Below are positions 9,471-19,166 of a stretch of DNA of 64,000 bases, one piece after another. How positions within the stretch are numbered: position 1 is the first letter of the stretch; the number at the start of each line of letters is the position of its first letter. The notes below the pieces were generated by a model, which worked only from the letters and a program-made list of their open reading frames with translations, made no database searches and was not told where the DNA came from. Both the position numbers and the translations under genes were made by a program. Origin of the DNA: Brevibacterium sp. (GTDB taxonomy: Bacteria > Actinomycetota > Actinomycetes > Actinomycetales > Brevibacteriaceae); assembly GCF_031179145.1 (NCBI RefSeq), contig NZ_JAPSIB010000018.1, positions 39,814 through 103,813 on the forward strand, read 5' to 3'.

Positions 9471-10508
9471 TCAGAGTTGTTTGAACGTTCTGCGATAGAA
9501 ATTCAGCCAGTTCTCGCCCATGATCTTGGCGACTTCCTGGTCGTCGAATCCCCGTTCGCGCAGGCACCGCTCCGCGTTCGGGAATTGTGATGGATCGTCG
9601 AACCAGCCCAATCGAGGCTGCGGACCCGAATTCGTGCTGGAGCCGGCTCCGTACTGGATCTCTCTGGCCCACCGCCCCTGCCGCATCCACTCGAGATACT
9701 CCATACCACCCGTCTGATCGAAGTCGGTACCGATGCCGACATGGTCGATGCCGATGCGATCGACTGTCCAAGCGACGAGTTCAGACCACTTCTGAGATGT
9801 GGTGTAGTCACCCGCGATGTTTCTGTAGATCGACAACCCGATGACGCCCCCATTGTCCTTGAGCGCGTCGAGCACCTCGGTCGGCTTGTTCCGTGGATGC
9901 GGGGCAAGTTCCGCCGGATTGGAATGAGTGATCGCCACCGGTTCCTGCGAGTGCCTGATCGCATCCATGGTCGTCGTATTCCCGACGTGCGAGAGGTCGA
10001 TGACCATTCCGCATCTGTTCATCTCGCGCACCACGTACTTTCCGTATCTCGACAACCCGGAATCGTGCGGTTCGTAGCAGGATCCTCCGATGTCGGATTG
10101 GATGTTGTACGTCAACTGCCCAACCCGAGTGCCCATGCGGGCGAAGAGCTCGACGTATCCTAACCGTCCCTGCAGGAAAGCCACATTCTGGAATCCGAGG
10201 AGGATGGCGCATCGACCCGAATCCGCAATCCGAGTGATGTCATCGGCAGTGTAGGCAATCTCGACCAGGTCGGCGTTGTCTTCAGCCATGTGACGCCATT
10301 TGACGATTTGATCCATTGATTCGGTCGCATCTTCCCAGAACCCCACGGTGACCGTGGCGCATCCGACAGTACCCGCGGCAATCTCGTCAAGGGCAGGTCT
10401 GTGGTCGGGTTTCTCCTTTTCCAGCGGGGTGCAAAGCAGGCTGTCGACGTACAGCATTGTGCGTTCCTTCGTTCGGGTGTCCGTGGACGTGGTGGGGTCT
10501 GTGGTCAT
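9471..10508 (-). CDS. membrane dipeptidase (peptidase M19 family)
   Basis: MVIDLSHVGNTTTMDAI...PVAITHSNPAELAPHPRNKPTEVLDALKDNGGVIGLSIY...GIDHVGIGTDFD. Confidence 0.9.
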   Translation of the reverse strand: MTTDPTTSTDTRTKERTMLYVDSLLCTPLEKEKPDHRPALDEIAAGTVGCATVTVGFWEDATESMDQIVKWRHMAEDNADLVEIAYTADDITRIADSGRCAILLGFQNVAFLQGRLGYVELFARMGTRVGQLTYNIQSDIGGSCYEPHDSGLSRYGKYVVREMNRCGMVIDLSHVGNTTTMDAIRHSQEPVAITHSNPAELAPHPRNKPTEVLDALKDNGGVIGLSIYRNIAGDYTTSQKWSELVAWTVDRIGIDHVGIGTDFDQTGGMEYLEWMRQGRWAREIQYGAGSSTNSGPQPRLGWFDDPSQFPNAERCLRERGFDDQEVAKIMGENWLNFYRRTFKQL

Positions 10509-13078
10509 CGCGGAGACGGTCCGTGGGCAGCGATGAATGCGGCGATGTTCTGGTTGTCGAGTTCGTCCGGGTCAGTGAGCAGGTAGAGCTCCTCGCTGGT
10601 GAACTGCTTGGTAATCCGCTCTCCGGGCCGAATGACATCGAGAACCGTTCCGCCCGTATGCTGTCGTGAGATCGGGGTGTCGACGTCAAGTCCGGCGTTG
10701 CCTCGGTAGTAGATATTCCAGAATGTTGTCGCATCGACTTCTCGGCCCGTGGCGCAGAAGTCTCCCATTGTTGCGAAGTATGAGCTCCGCAGAAGCTCGG
10801 GATCATCCCCTTTCCTCACGCGTCCGACAAACTTGTCCGGCTTCTCCTCGACGTCGAAGACGATTCCGTATCGGTACAGTTCGAGCTGGATTCCTGCGAC
10901 GGCATGGTCGGGGACGACGTTTCGGATCTCCACTCGGAGCGGTTCGGAGTCGGCGTGGGCTCCGATGAGATTGACGAGGACGTGCCCGGTGACAAGGAGG
11001 CTCTGGCCGAGGTTGTCGATGACAAGGACATCGTGCTCGAATCTGTGGGTGGGAGCCTGCCAGGCTTCCGCCTTTCCGGTCTTGGGATCGAGTGATTCGA
11101 TGAGCAAGTCGCCGAATGTCGTGGCAGCCTCGATATTGGCCGTCATGGCTGTGACGACGAACTCCCGAGCCCCATGCCATGACCCTTGCGGGACATTGAG
11201 CGCTTGGAAGGCTCGACCGGCCATCAGTCGGATCTCTCGATACTTCATCGCGATCGTGTCAGTCGCATGTCCTGACGGCGGGGTGATAGGTGTCTGCACC
11301 GGAGTGAGGACGACCTTGACCTTCGACTGATCCGATGGCCGGACCTCGGGAGCCTCCAGTTGGGCTCGAGGTCGTCGAGTGGGAACGTTCGGCTTCTCGT
11401 ACGACCACCACCATGTCGAATCGTCCGCCCCTGCGATCTCATCGCGATACGGAGCCGATTCGAAGATCAATCCACGAACGTCTCTGCCCATATGATCCTC
11501 GGTGCGATCGAGACCGTGGATGAACGAATTGACGAACCGGATCACCCACACAGGAACGAAGTCGATGTCGTGTGGATCGGCGTGAGCGGTGGCGAATGGT
11601 TTGTCCTGGAGAGACAGCACGAGTCGCGCGATGTACTCAAGTTCAGGGTGCTCTGTCAGCAATTCACCGAGAAATATGAGATCGGTGCCTTCGATCGCGG
11701 ACTGCAGTGCCCGAATCTGCATTGGGTAGCTCTGAATGAGCTCGTGGGCTTCCGGCACCTCTTCGCGTGGCCCCGACCGCGGTTCCTCGGCAGCTCGCGA
11801 CTGATACCACACCCGGTCCCTGAACTCATCGTCATTGAGCGGCAGTTCGAGTGCCCATCGGTAGTCAGTGTTGATGATGTCAGCGATCGTCGACACGCGG
11901 GTAGTCGGATCGAGATCGAGGTGTTCTTCGAAGTTCAGCCGCTCCTCTGCAACCTTGTCGCAGTAGTCAGGGACCAGTTCCATGAGAAGAGCATTGAACG
12001 AGTGCAATGCCTCCTTGCTCACCTGATTCATCGACTCCCGATGAATGGTGCCGAGAACAGTCCGTCCGGGTGATGGAACGACTTCGCCTCGAGCGGCAGC
12101 TCGAACCTTCGCTCTGATCCGCCGCAAGTCGGCGACGATCTCCATGTTGCTGGTGAAGAATCGATACGAGGTTGGAAGGAACGACCGATAGGTGATGGTG
12201 CGATTCAGGTGCCGTTCCAAAGCGGCGAATTCTGAAGGGCCGATCTCATCGTTGGTGAGCACATGTCCGATGACCTCGAGGTAGGCGGCAATGTAGGAGT
12301 GGACCAGAACGGGACGATTGTAGAAGAGCATCGCCAGGCCCAGAGCTGAACCGTTTCCGACTCCGATGAGACGCTTGACCGATTGGTCGAGGCGGACAGC
12401 CGTTTCCGGTGCGTCCAGTCGGGCAAGCTCTTCGACGAGGTCGACCGAGAGCTCTCGCATGAGATAGGCGGAGAGCATCTGAGCATGGTAGGAGGTCTTG
12501 AGCGGGTGCCCTGGGCGGATCCCGGCGAACGGCATCGTGCCGAACGTGCCGTTGCCGTCGAGACCGGTATTGCGCATGACGTAACCGACATTGCGGAGAT
12601 CCTTGGTGTCCGGCTGTTCACCACTGGCGAGAGCTTGTCGAACCGACCTGAATATCCTCAGGCTTTGATTGGACCGGAACCAGACCAGAGTATTGCTTGT
12701 GGCTCGCCCTTCATAGAGCCGCGGAATCTCCTCCTTGGTGATGCGCACCTCTTCAGCGGTGGCCACTCCGTCGAGAAGAGCTCCGGTCATGTCCCAGCTG
12801 GTGCCGATGATTCGACCGGTGCGGTTCTCATGCGAGGGTTCCTGCATGAATGCGAGGAAGGTGAGTGCGCCCTCGGGTGTGGTGATGGAATAGCGAGCTT
12901 CGCCATTTCCTCGAGCGTCGACTGCGAAGATCTCTCTCTCGATGCGCCACTTCTCTCGGATCATCTTTGCGATGAAGCTCCGTGAAGCGGAGAGTCGATT
13001 CGGCTGCATGGCGCCGAGGTTCCGGGGGTCCATCACGAAATGCGGATCGTCGAATGTCCCGACTTGGTTCTGTGCCAC
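10505..13078 (-). CDS. 857-aa protein of unknown family, co-transcribed with dipeptidase and ABC importer
   Basis: GTG start at 13078; ATGA overlap with the dipeptidase gene; no family recognised from motifs. Confidence 0.85.
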   Translation of the reverse strand: MAQNQVGTFDDPHFVMDPRNLGAMQPNRLSASRSFIAKMIREKWRIEREIFAVDARGNGEARYSITTPEGALTFLAFMQEPSHENRTGRIIGTSWDMTGALLDGVATAEEVRITKEEIPRLYEGRATSNTLVWFRSNQSLRIFRSVRQALASGEQPDTKDLRNVGYVMRNTGLDGNGTFGTMPFAGIRPGHPLKTSYHAQMLSAYLMRELSVDLVEELARLDAPETAVRLDQSVKRLIGVGNGSALGLAMLFYNRPVLVHSYIAAYLEVIGHVLTNDEIGPSEFAALERHLNRTITYRSFLPTSYRFFTSNMEIVADLRRIRAKVRAAARGEVVPSPGRTVLGTIHRESMNQVSKEALHSFNALLMELVPDYCDKVAEERLNFEEHLDLDPTTRVSTIADIINTDYRWALELPLNDDEFRDRVWYQSRAAEEPRSGPREEVPEAHELIQSYPMQIRALQSAIEGTDLIFLGELLTEHPELEYIARLVLSLQDKPFATAHADPHDIDFVPVWVIRFVNSFIHGLDRTEDHMGRDVRGLIFESAPYRDEIAGADDSTWWWSYEKPNVPTRRPRAQLEAPEVRPSDQSKVKVVLTPVQTPITPPSGHATDTIAMKYREIRLMAGRAFQALNVPQGSWHGAREFVVTAMTANIEAATTFGDLLIESLDPKTGKAEAWQAPTHRFEHDVLVIDNLGQSLLVTGHVLVNLIGAHADSEPLRVEIRNVVPDHAVAGIQLELYRYGIVFDVEEKPDKFVGRVRKGDDPELLRSSYFATMGDFCATGREVDATTFWNIYYRGNAGLDVDTPISRQHTGGTVLDVIRPGERITKQFTSEELYLLTDPDELDNQNIAAFIAAHGPSPR

Positions 13079-13097
13079 TCTGCACTGCCCTTCAACC

Positions 13098-13143
13098 GTA
13101 CGTCAATTTATATTTGACGCTCATCTAGTGTCTGTTGACGTAC
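13098..13143 (-). promoter_or_regulatory. candidate operator upstream of the 857-aa/dipeptidase/ABC operon
   Basis: Inverted repeat GTACGTCAA (13098-13106)...TTGACGTAC (13135-13143) plus internal TTTGACG around an AT-rich core. Confidence 0.5.
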
Positions 13144-13306
13144 TTTTGAGATTAGCAAAGTCGACAATGCTCGAACAAGGGGAATTCAGATATTTCTTCA
13201 GCCGACTCGAAGGGGCTCAGAATCATTCGAGCCAGCACTCGCAACGACCATCAGCACCGGTCGCTTCGAATGGAGCCGTGAGCAGACGCAGACGAACTGA
13301 GGCCGC

Positions 13307-13340
13307 ACCTGAGATCAGGTGCGGCCTCAGCAGAGGAACC
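13307..13340 (-). terminator. strong stem-loop downstream of M20 amidohydrolase gene
   Basis: CTGAGGCCGCACCTGA-GA-TCAGGTGCGGCCTCAG perfect 16-bp arms, 15 bp after the stop. Confidence 0.75.
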
Positions 13341-13354
13341 CAGCGCGGGTCAGC

Positions 13355-14590
13355 TCACGCGCGGAACTCGACCTGGGTGGCTCCCTTGGGACGCGCAGCC
13401 TTGAGCTCCTGGTATTTCGCACGCAGCTCAGGGGTGGCGGCGATGTCGATGACCGTGGCGGCCATCGTCTTGGCTCCGTCGATGACGGCGGCGTCGGCGG
13501 CCGGGGTGATCGCTGCGGCGGTGAATGCAGGATTGTGGGCGGGAGCCGACTCACCGATGAACGTCATCATCGGGTGGATCGAGGGCACCACTTGGGACAC
13601 ATTGCCCATGTCCGTGGAGCCGCCGCCCAGACCTGTCGAGGAATCAACGGTGCGACCGGTCAGGGGCAAGTTCGCATCCCACAGATCGGCGAGGGTCTCG
13701 TCGTGGTCGATCGGCGCATAGGCGTACTCCGTCGATTCCCATTCCCACCGGCAGCCGGTGGCGATCGCGGCTCCTTCGAAGCATTTGAGAACCCGCTGCT
13801 TCGTCTCCCGCCAGACGTCGAGGTCGAAGGCCCGGACTTCGACCTGGACCGTCGTGTGCTCGGGGATGATGTTCGTCGCCTGCCCGCCTTCGGAGATGAA
13901 GGCGTTGAGATTGACCTCCTTGGGCAGATGCTGGCGCAGCATCGCAATCGCATTCAGGGCCAGCACTGCGGCGTTGCTCGCATTGATACCCTGCTCCGGC
14001 ATGCCGGCCGCATGCGCCGTCTTTCCTGTGTAGTCCACCTTGAACCGGTCGACCGCAGTCGCATTCATCGACCGGGCACCGTGACTGTCGGCCGTCATCT
14101 CCGGCGTCTCGGTCATCCCGTGGATCATCAGGGAGATGTCCGCATCCTCCCACGCACCCGCTTCGAGCATCGCCACCTTGCCGCCGCCGTGCTCCTCGGC
14201 GGGAGTGCCGAGCAGCTTCACGGTCAACCCCAGCTCATCGGCCACCTCGGCGAGCGCCAGGGCAGCGCCGACCCCAGCGGAGGCGATGACGTTGTGACCA
14301 CATCCGTGACCGATCCCGGGCAGGGCATCGTACTCCGCACAGATCGCGACGACGAAGTCGCCGCTGCCGCGAACGGCTTCGATCGCCGTCTCCACACCGT
14401 AGACCCCTGTCCTGGTGTCGAACCCGGCGGCCGACATGGTCTCTGCGATGAGCTTCGCCGATTCGAACTCCTCCCAGGACAGCTCCGGGTGCGCGTGAAT
14501 CGTGTGGCTGAGGGTGAGCAGCAGTTCACGCAGGGAATCGACCTTGGCACTGGTGCGATTCTTCGCTTCGGCAATCGACGGCATCGTCAT
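13355..14590 (-). CDS. M20 family amidohydrolase/metallopeptidase (M20D-type)
   Basis: HTIHAHPELSWEEFESAKLIAE...GIGHGCGHNVIASAGVGAALALAE...GTPAEEHGGGKVAML. Confidence 0.9.
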   Translation of the reverse strand: MTMPSIAEAKNRTSAKVDSLRELLLTLSHTIHAHPELSWEEFESAKLIAETMSAAGFDTRTGVYGVETAIEAVRGSGDFVVAICAEYDALPGIGHGCGHNVIASAGVGAALALAEVADELGLTVKLLGTPAEEHGGGKVAMLEAGAWEDADISLMIHGMTETPEMTADSHGARSMNATAVDRFKVDYTGKTAHAAGMPEQGINASNAAVLALNAIAMLRQHLPKEVNLNAFISEGGQATNIIPEHTTVQVEVRAFDLDVWRETKQRVLKCFEGAAIATGCRWEWESTEYAYAPIDHDETLADLWDANLPLTGRTVDSSTGLGGGSTDMGNVSQVVPSIHPMMTFIGESAPAHNPAFTAAAITPAADAAVIDGAKTMAATVIDIAATPELRAKYQELKAARPKGATQVEFRA

Positions 14591-14931
14591 ATCCACTCCT
14601 CGTTTCGACAGGGCTCTCAGCGTCAATACTGCGCGATTCGCGGTTCGTCCGCTGACAGAATCCGATATCTGAATCCTACGCACACGACTGTTCGTCCGGT
14701 GCGTGCCCGGTGGTGGCTCGGCCATGATCAGAGCGCCGGAAACACTCATCGCGAACGAAGGCACGGACCGGTGGACCTATTCGAACACCTGAAGCCGGTT
14801 CACCTGTTGTTCACATGAGAAAGTCCTTATAAACAGGCGATCGACGCCACAACTATGCCAAGCTCACATTCGAACACCGCGACAATCGGCCGTGGTCGGA
14901 TTCCCGCCACTCGAACCGGAAGAGGACACCA

Positions 14932-16176
14932 ATGACGATGCTCGTCCCGCACCGAATTCTCATCGCCCCCAGTGGGTTCAAGGAGAGCCTGGACACCGTC
15001 GAAGTCGCCAGTGCCATCGCCGAGGGCATCCGCTGTGCCCTGCCCGCCGCGCACATCGACACCGTCCCCCTCGTCGACGGCGGCGAGGGCTCAGCCGCCG
15101 CACTGGCCCACGCCACCGGGGGCCGCATCGTCGACGCCTTCGTCACCGGACCCGTCGGCTCACTGGTGCCCAGCCACTTCGCCCTCCTCGGTGGGGCGGG
15201 CACAGGCACCGCCGTGGTCGAGATGGCCGCTGCAGCCGGACTCGCCCTCGTCCCCCGCGATCTCCGCGATCCCGGCGCCACGACGACCTACGGCGTCGGC
15301 GAGCTCATCCGCGCGGCCCTCGACGCCGGCGCTCAGCGGATCCTCGTCGGCTGCGGTGACTCGGGCACCTGCGATGGAGGGCTCGGGGCGCTGCAGGCGC
15401 TCGGCGCCCATGCCCGCGACGAACTCGGCGCCGAAGTCGGCTTCGGCGGCAACGCACTGGCCGACGTCCGCACTCTCGACCTGTCCGGACTCGACCCCCG
15501 CCTCGATGAGGTCGACGTCTTCGTCGCCTGCAACCCCTACAACGTTCTCCTCGGCGAGAAAGGCGTGGCCCGAGTCTTCGGCCCGCAGAAGGGCGCCACC
15601 CCCGACCAGGTCGAACACCTCGCGCTCGGTCTCGAGAACTGGGCGGCCATCCTCGAGCGCTCCGGCGTTCAGGACGAGGGATACGACTACGGACACGGCA
15701 TCGGCACCGGCGCCTCGGGCGGACTGGGCGCCGGACTGGCCGGCGGCATCGGGGCCACCCTGCTGCCGCGCTTCGAGGTCATGCTCAGTCACGTCGACCT
15801 CGACGGGCTCATCGCCGCTGCCGACCTCGTCATCACCGCCGAGGGCGCCGTCGACTTCCAGACTCCCAAGGGCAAGATCCCCGCCGAGGTGGCCCGCCGT
15901 GCCAAACTCCACGGCAAGCCGGTCTTCGCGCTGGCCGGCAGCATCGGCGGCGGTGCCAGGGACGTCCACAACGTCGGCATCGACGCCTTCTCCTCGATCC
16001 TGTCCGTTCCGATGCCGCTGGAGGAGGCGATCTCCGCCGGGAGCGAACTCCTCGCCGCAGCGGCCGAACAGGCGATGCGCCTGATCATGGTCGGCTGTTC
16101 GATCGGCTCACGGATGTCTTCGCCGTCGCCGCTCGTCCCCGGCCTTGTCGCACCTCGGCTCCTGGAACGCATATGA
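14932..16176 (+). CDS. glycerate kinase
   Basis: ILIAPSGFKESLDTVEVASAIAEGI...VPLVDGGEGSAAAL...GCGDSGTCDGGLGALQALG...FGPQKGATPDQV. Confidence 0.92.
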   Translation: MTMLVPHRILIAPSGFKESLDTVEVASAIAEGIRCALPAAHIDTVPLVDGGEGSAAALAHATGGRIVDAFVTGPVGSLVPSHFALLGGAGTGTAVVEMAAAAGLALVPRDLRDPGATTTYGVGELIRAALDAGAQRILVGCGDSGTCDGGLGALQALGAHARDELGAEVGFGGNALADVRTLDLSGLDPRLDEVDVFVACNPYNVLLGEKGVARVFGPQKGATPDQVEHLALGLENWAAILERSGVQDEGYDYGHGIGTGASGGLGAGLAGGIGATLLPRFEVMLSHVDLDGLIAAADLVITAEGAVDFQTPKGKIPAEVARRAKLHGKPVFALAGSIGGGARDVHNVGIDAFSSILSVPMPLEEAISAGSELLAAAAEQAMRLIMVGCSIGSRMSSPSPLVPGLVAPRLLERI

Positions 16177-17699
16177 GCGGTCCCGCCTCCGCGCTGTGGT
16201 CGAGAATCGATGAGCTGAGGGCCGGATCGACCAGCGCTGCCCCGGTGACGATCGGTGCCCGGCGCCGCTTCCGGTGGGTCGTGTCCGCGATAGTCCCCCT
16301 CACCCTGACCGCGTCGGCAGGGGTTGCGGTGATGCTTCCCGAATCCCTCCCCTACGCCGCCCGCATCACCCTCTTCGGCTTCGCCCTCGCGACGATCCTG
16401 TGGTCGCTGACCTCGATGAACGCTGCCTACGTCGCACTCGCCGTGGTCGTGCTCGTTGTGCTCCTCGGCGGAGCCAGTCAGGAGCACCTCTTCGACTCCC
16501 TCGCCTCCGACGTCATCTGGCTGATGATCGGTGCCTTCGTCCTCGGCGGAGCCCTGCGGACCTCGGGGCTGGCCGAGCGTCTCACCGCACTCGCTCTGCG
16601 CAGGTCCCGCACGGTCGGTGAGACGTTCTGGCTGGTCACAATTGTCCTCCTGCCGCTCTCCGTCTTCATTCCCTCGACCTCCGGCCGGGCCGCAGTGGTC
16701 CTGCCGCTGTTCCGGACCCTGTCCGACCTCTTCGCCGACCGCCGGATCACCCGGGCGCTGGCCCTGCTGATGCCGACGATCATCCTCGTCACGACGATCT
16801 CGACGCTCATCGGGGCGGCGTCCCACCTCATCGCCGTCGACCTCCTGCGCCAACTCACCGGCGACACCATCACCTTCGCCCACTGGGCTCTATGGGGCGT
16901 GCCCTTCGGACTCGCCGCAGCGCTCGCCTCCTGCTGGGTCGTCACCCGCATGTTCCTCGACCCGGAACTCCGGGCGCGGCGGCTGCCGGCCCCGGCCTCG
17001 AGCACGCGGGCACAGCAGGGCGGCCCGCAGACGCAGCACATCCAGCGACGGAATCGCCTCAGTCGCAGCGAACGCATCACCTCGACGGTGCTCATCGCCA
17101 TGGTCGTGCTGTGGTTGAGCGAGCCCGTCCACGGCCTCGAGGTCGCCACCGTCACTCTTGTCGGGGCACTCGTGCTCACGATGCCGCGAATCGGGGTGAT
17201 CTCCTGGAAACGGGGACTCGCCTCGGTGTCATGGAACCTCGTCGTCTTCGTCGGAGCGGCGCTGACCCTGGGCGGCGCGCTCATCGAATCCGGGGCCGGG
17301 CAGTGGATCATCGACAGCCTGTTCTCCTTCGGCGGTCTCAGTGCGACGAGCCCGACCCTCGTCGTCGTCCTCTTCATCGCCCTGCTCACCCTGACCTCGC
17401 ATCTCTACCTCACCTCACACACCGTCCGCGCGATCGCGCTCGTGCCGCCGTTCCTCTACCTCGCCGCGAGCATGGACCTCAACCCCGTCGCTGTGCTGTT
17501 CATCGCCACGGTCGGGATGGACTTCTGCCTCACCCTGCCGGTGAGCTCGAAGGCGATCCTCGTGTTCCAGGAGACCGATGTCGACACCTTCACGCCGAGC
17601 GATCTGATGCGGCTGAGCGCCGTGCTCATAGTCGTCCACGCCGTGCTCATGGTGGTCTTCTACTTCGGCTTCTGGCAATGGACCGGACTCGCCCTATGA
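16173..17699 (+). CDS. SLC13/DASS family anion permease
   Basis: Polytopic; SDVIWLMIGAFVLGGALRTSGLAERL, FIPSTSGRAAVVLPL, ATG overlaps glycerate kinase stop. Confidence 0.82.
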   Translation: MSGPASALWSRIDELRAGSTSAAPVTIGARRRFRWVVSAIVPLTLTASAGVAVMLPESLPYAARITLFGFALATILWSLTSMNAAYVALAVVVLVVLLGGASQEHLFDSLASDVIWLMIGAFVLGGALRTSGLAERLTALALRRSRTVGETFWLVTIVLLPLSVFIPSTSGRAAVVLPLFRTLSDLFADRRITRALALLMPTIILVTTISTLIGAASHLIAVDLLRQLTGDTITFAHWALWGVPFGLAAALASCWVVTRMFLDPELRARRLPAPASSTRAQQGGPQTQHIQRRNRLSRSERITSTVLIAMVVLWLSEPVHGLEVATVTLVGALVLTMPRIGVISWKRGLASVSWNLVVFVGAALTLGGALIESGAGQWIIDSLFSFGGLSATSPTLVVVLFIALLTLTSHLYLTSHTVRAIALVPPFLYLAASMDLNPVAVLFIATVGMDFCLTLPVSSKAILVFQETDVDTFTPSDLMRLSAVLIVVHAVLMVVFYFGFWQWTGLAL

Positions 17700-17758
17700 C
17701 CTCCCTGCCCGCCACTTCGCCTCTCGTCTCCTCGCCCCTTCACTCAAGGACTTAGCCG

Positions 17759-19048
17759 ATGACTCTGCGCCGCAAACTCTTCATCCTCTTCGGCTCGCTC
17801 GTGGCCATGACCTTCCTGGCTGCCGGGATCACCACGTGGGCGGTGATCAACTGGAAGACGACCGAGAACGACCTCCAGCGCCACTACGAGCGCAGCCTCA
17901 AGCTGCAGAACGTCCGCGCTCTGACATTTCAAGCCGTGCTCGAGGTGCCCGAGGGGCTGACCGGCAACGATCCCGACGCCCGGCAGGACTTCGAGGAGAC
18001 GATCGCCCCTGCCGCCGACTCCCTGAAGACGTGGGCACAGCTCGTCGACACTCCCGAGGAACGCGAAGAGGTCGAGCAGGTGCAGTCGGCCTTCGACGCC
18101 CTCGTCGCGGATTCGCACTTGGCCTTCGACCACATCGAGGCCGGCAGCTTCGCCGAGGCGGATCGGCTCTTCGACGAACAGATCGAGGAGGCGAGCTCGG
18201 AGTCGTTCCAAGCCGTCACCGACCAGGCCGAAGCTACCGACGCGGAGCGCCGCGAAGTCATCCACGACGCGACGAAGCAGACCCGGCACACCGCCGAGGT
18301 GATGCTCATCATCACCGCCATCAGCGCCTTCGGCATCGCTCTGCTCCTCGCGGCCTACCTCATCAGCGACGTCTTCACCCCGCTGCGGGACGTGCGACGG
18401 GCACTGGCGCAGGTGCGCAAGGGCGATCGCTCGGTGCGTCTCAACGAGGAGCGCCACGACGAGTTCGGGCAGGTCAACCAGGAGTTCAACCGACTCGTCA
18501 ACACCCTCGCAGAGGCGGAGGACTCGACTGCGAGTCCGCTCGTGCATCCGGGCCGGTCCGCGCCGGCACTGACGGTCGAACGCGCTCACGTGCGTCCGCT
18601 CGTCTACGAGGTGGTCAGCCGTCTCCATTCCGAACTCGCCGAGCGCTCAGCGGATCTCGACGTCACGTTCGACACCTCGGCGAGCCACGTGCCCGTCGAC
18701 TATCTCCCCGTCCAACAGGCGCTGAGCGCACTGATCGTCGACACGATGGAGAGAGCGGGCGGAACCGGCACTCACCTCGGCCTGAGGATCAGCGACACGG
18801 GCGTCGACAATGATCCGCGACTGGTCATCGAGGTCGGCGGCACCCGGCCCGCCGACACTGCAGCATCGACCGTGCCCGCCTCGCCGTCATCCCCTCTGGA
18901 CGACGGACAGGTGGCAACCGAGCCCCGGACGCGCAGCCTCGCCCTGGTCAGGGCAGTCGCCCAGCAGCACGGCGGCGCACTGGTCCTCGAGGACTTCGGC
19001 GCTCAGGGCACCTATGCCCGGATGGAACTGTCGCTGATCACGCGCTGA
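17759..19048 (+). CDS. membrane HAMP-domain sensor with degenerate histidine-kinase-like C-terminus
   Basis: Two TM helices flanking a helical extracytoplasmic region, HAMP (DVFTPLRDVRRALAQVRKGDRSVRLNEERHDEFGQVNQEFNRLV), C-term LALVRAVAQQHGGALVLEDFGAQGTYARMEL. Confidence 0.78.
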   Translation: MTLRRKLFILFGSLVAMTFLAAGITTWAVINWKTTENDLQRHYERSLKLQNVRALTFQAVLEVPEGLTGNDPDARQDFEETIAPAADSLKTWAQLVDTPEEREEVEQVQSAFDALVADSHLAFDHIEAGSFAEADRLFDEQIEEASSESFQAVTDQAEATDAERREVIHDATKQTRHTAEVMLIITAISAFGIALLLAAYLISDVFTPLRDVRRALAQVRKGDRSVRLNEERHDEFGQVNQEFNRLVNTLAEAEDSTASPLVHPGRSAPALTVERAHVRPLVYEVVSRLHSELAERSADLDVTFDTSASHVPVDYLPVQQALSALIVDTMERAGGTGTHLGLRISDTGVDNDPRLVIEVGGTRPADTAASTVPASPSSPLDDGQVATEPRTRSLALVRAVAQQHGGALVLEDFGAQGTYARMELSLITR

Positions 19049-19087
19049 AGTCGAGTTGGTGTGAATCCCAGCCAAACCTTGCCAAGT

Positions 19088-19134
19088 TGAGCAGGAATGA
19101 CACATACTTGCTCATACTGTTCAACTTCTGCTCA
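19088..19134 (+). promoter_or_regulatory. candidate operator repeats upstream of the GntP/DUF1537/PdxA2 operon
   Basis: TGAGCA 19088-19093, TGCTCA 19109-19114, TGCTCA 19129-19134 (20-21 bp spacing). Confidence 0.4.
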
Positions 19135-19166
19135 CTCAACCGACCCGCCTCACCGTGGAGGACACT

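Noticed and set aside
13319-14818. 499-aa plus-strand ORF over the M20 amidohydrolase
   Set aside because: Sense M20 frame on the minus strand carries family motifs; this frame is Arg/Gly/His-rich with none.
16084-16176. Apparent C-terminal extension of glycerate kinase as a frameshift
   Set aside because: The frame stays open and ends in a clean ATGA overlap with the next gene; more simply a lineage-specific tail.
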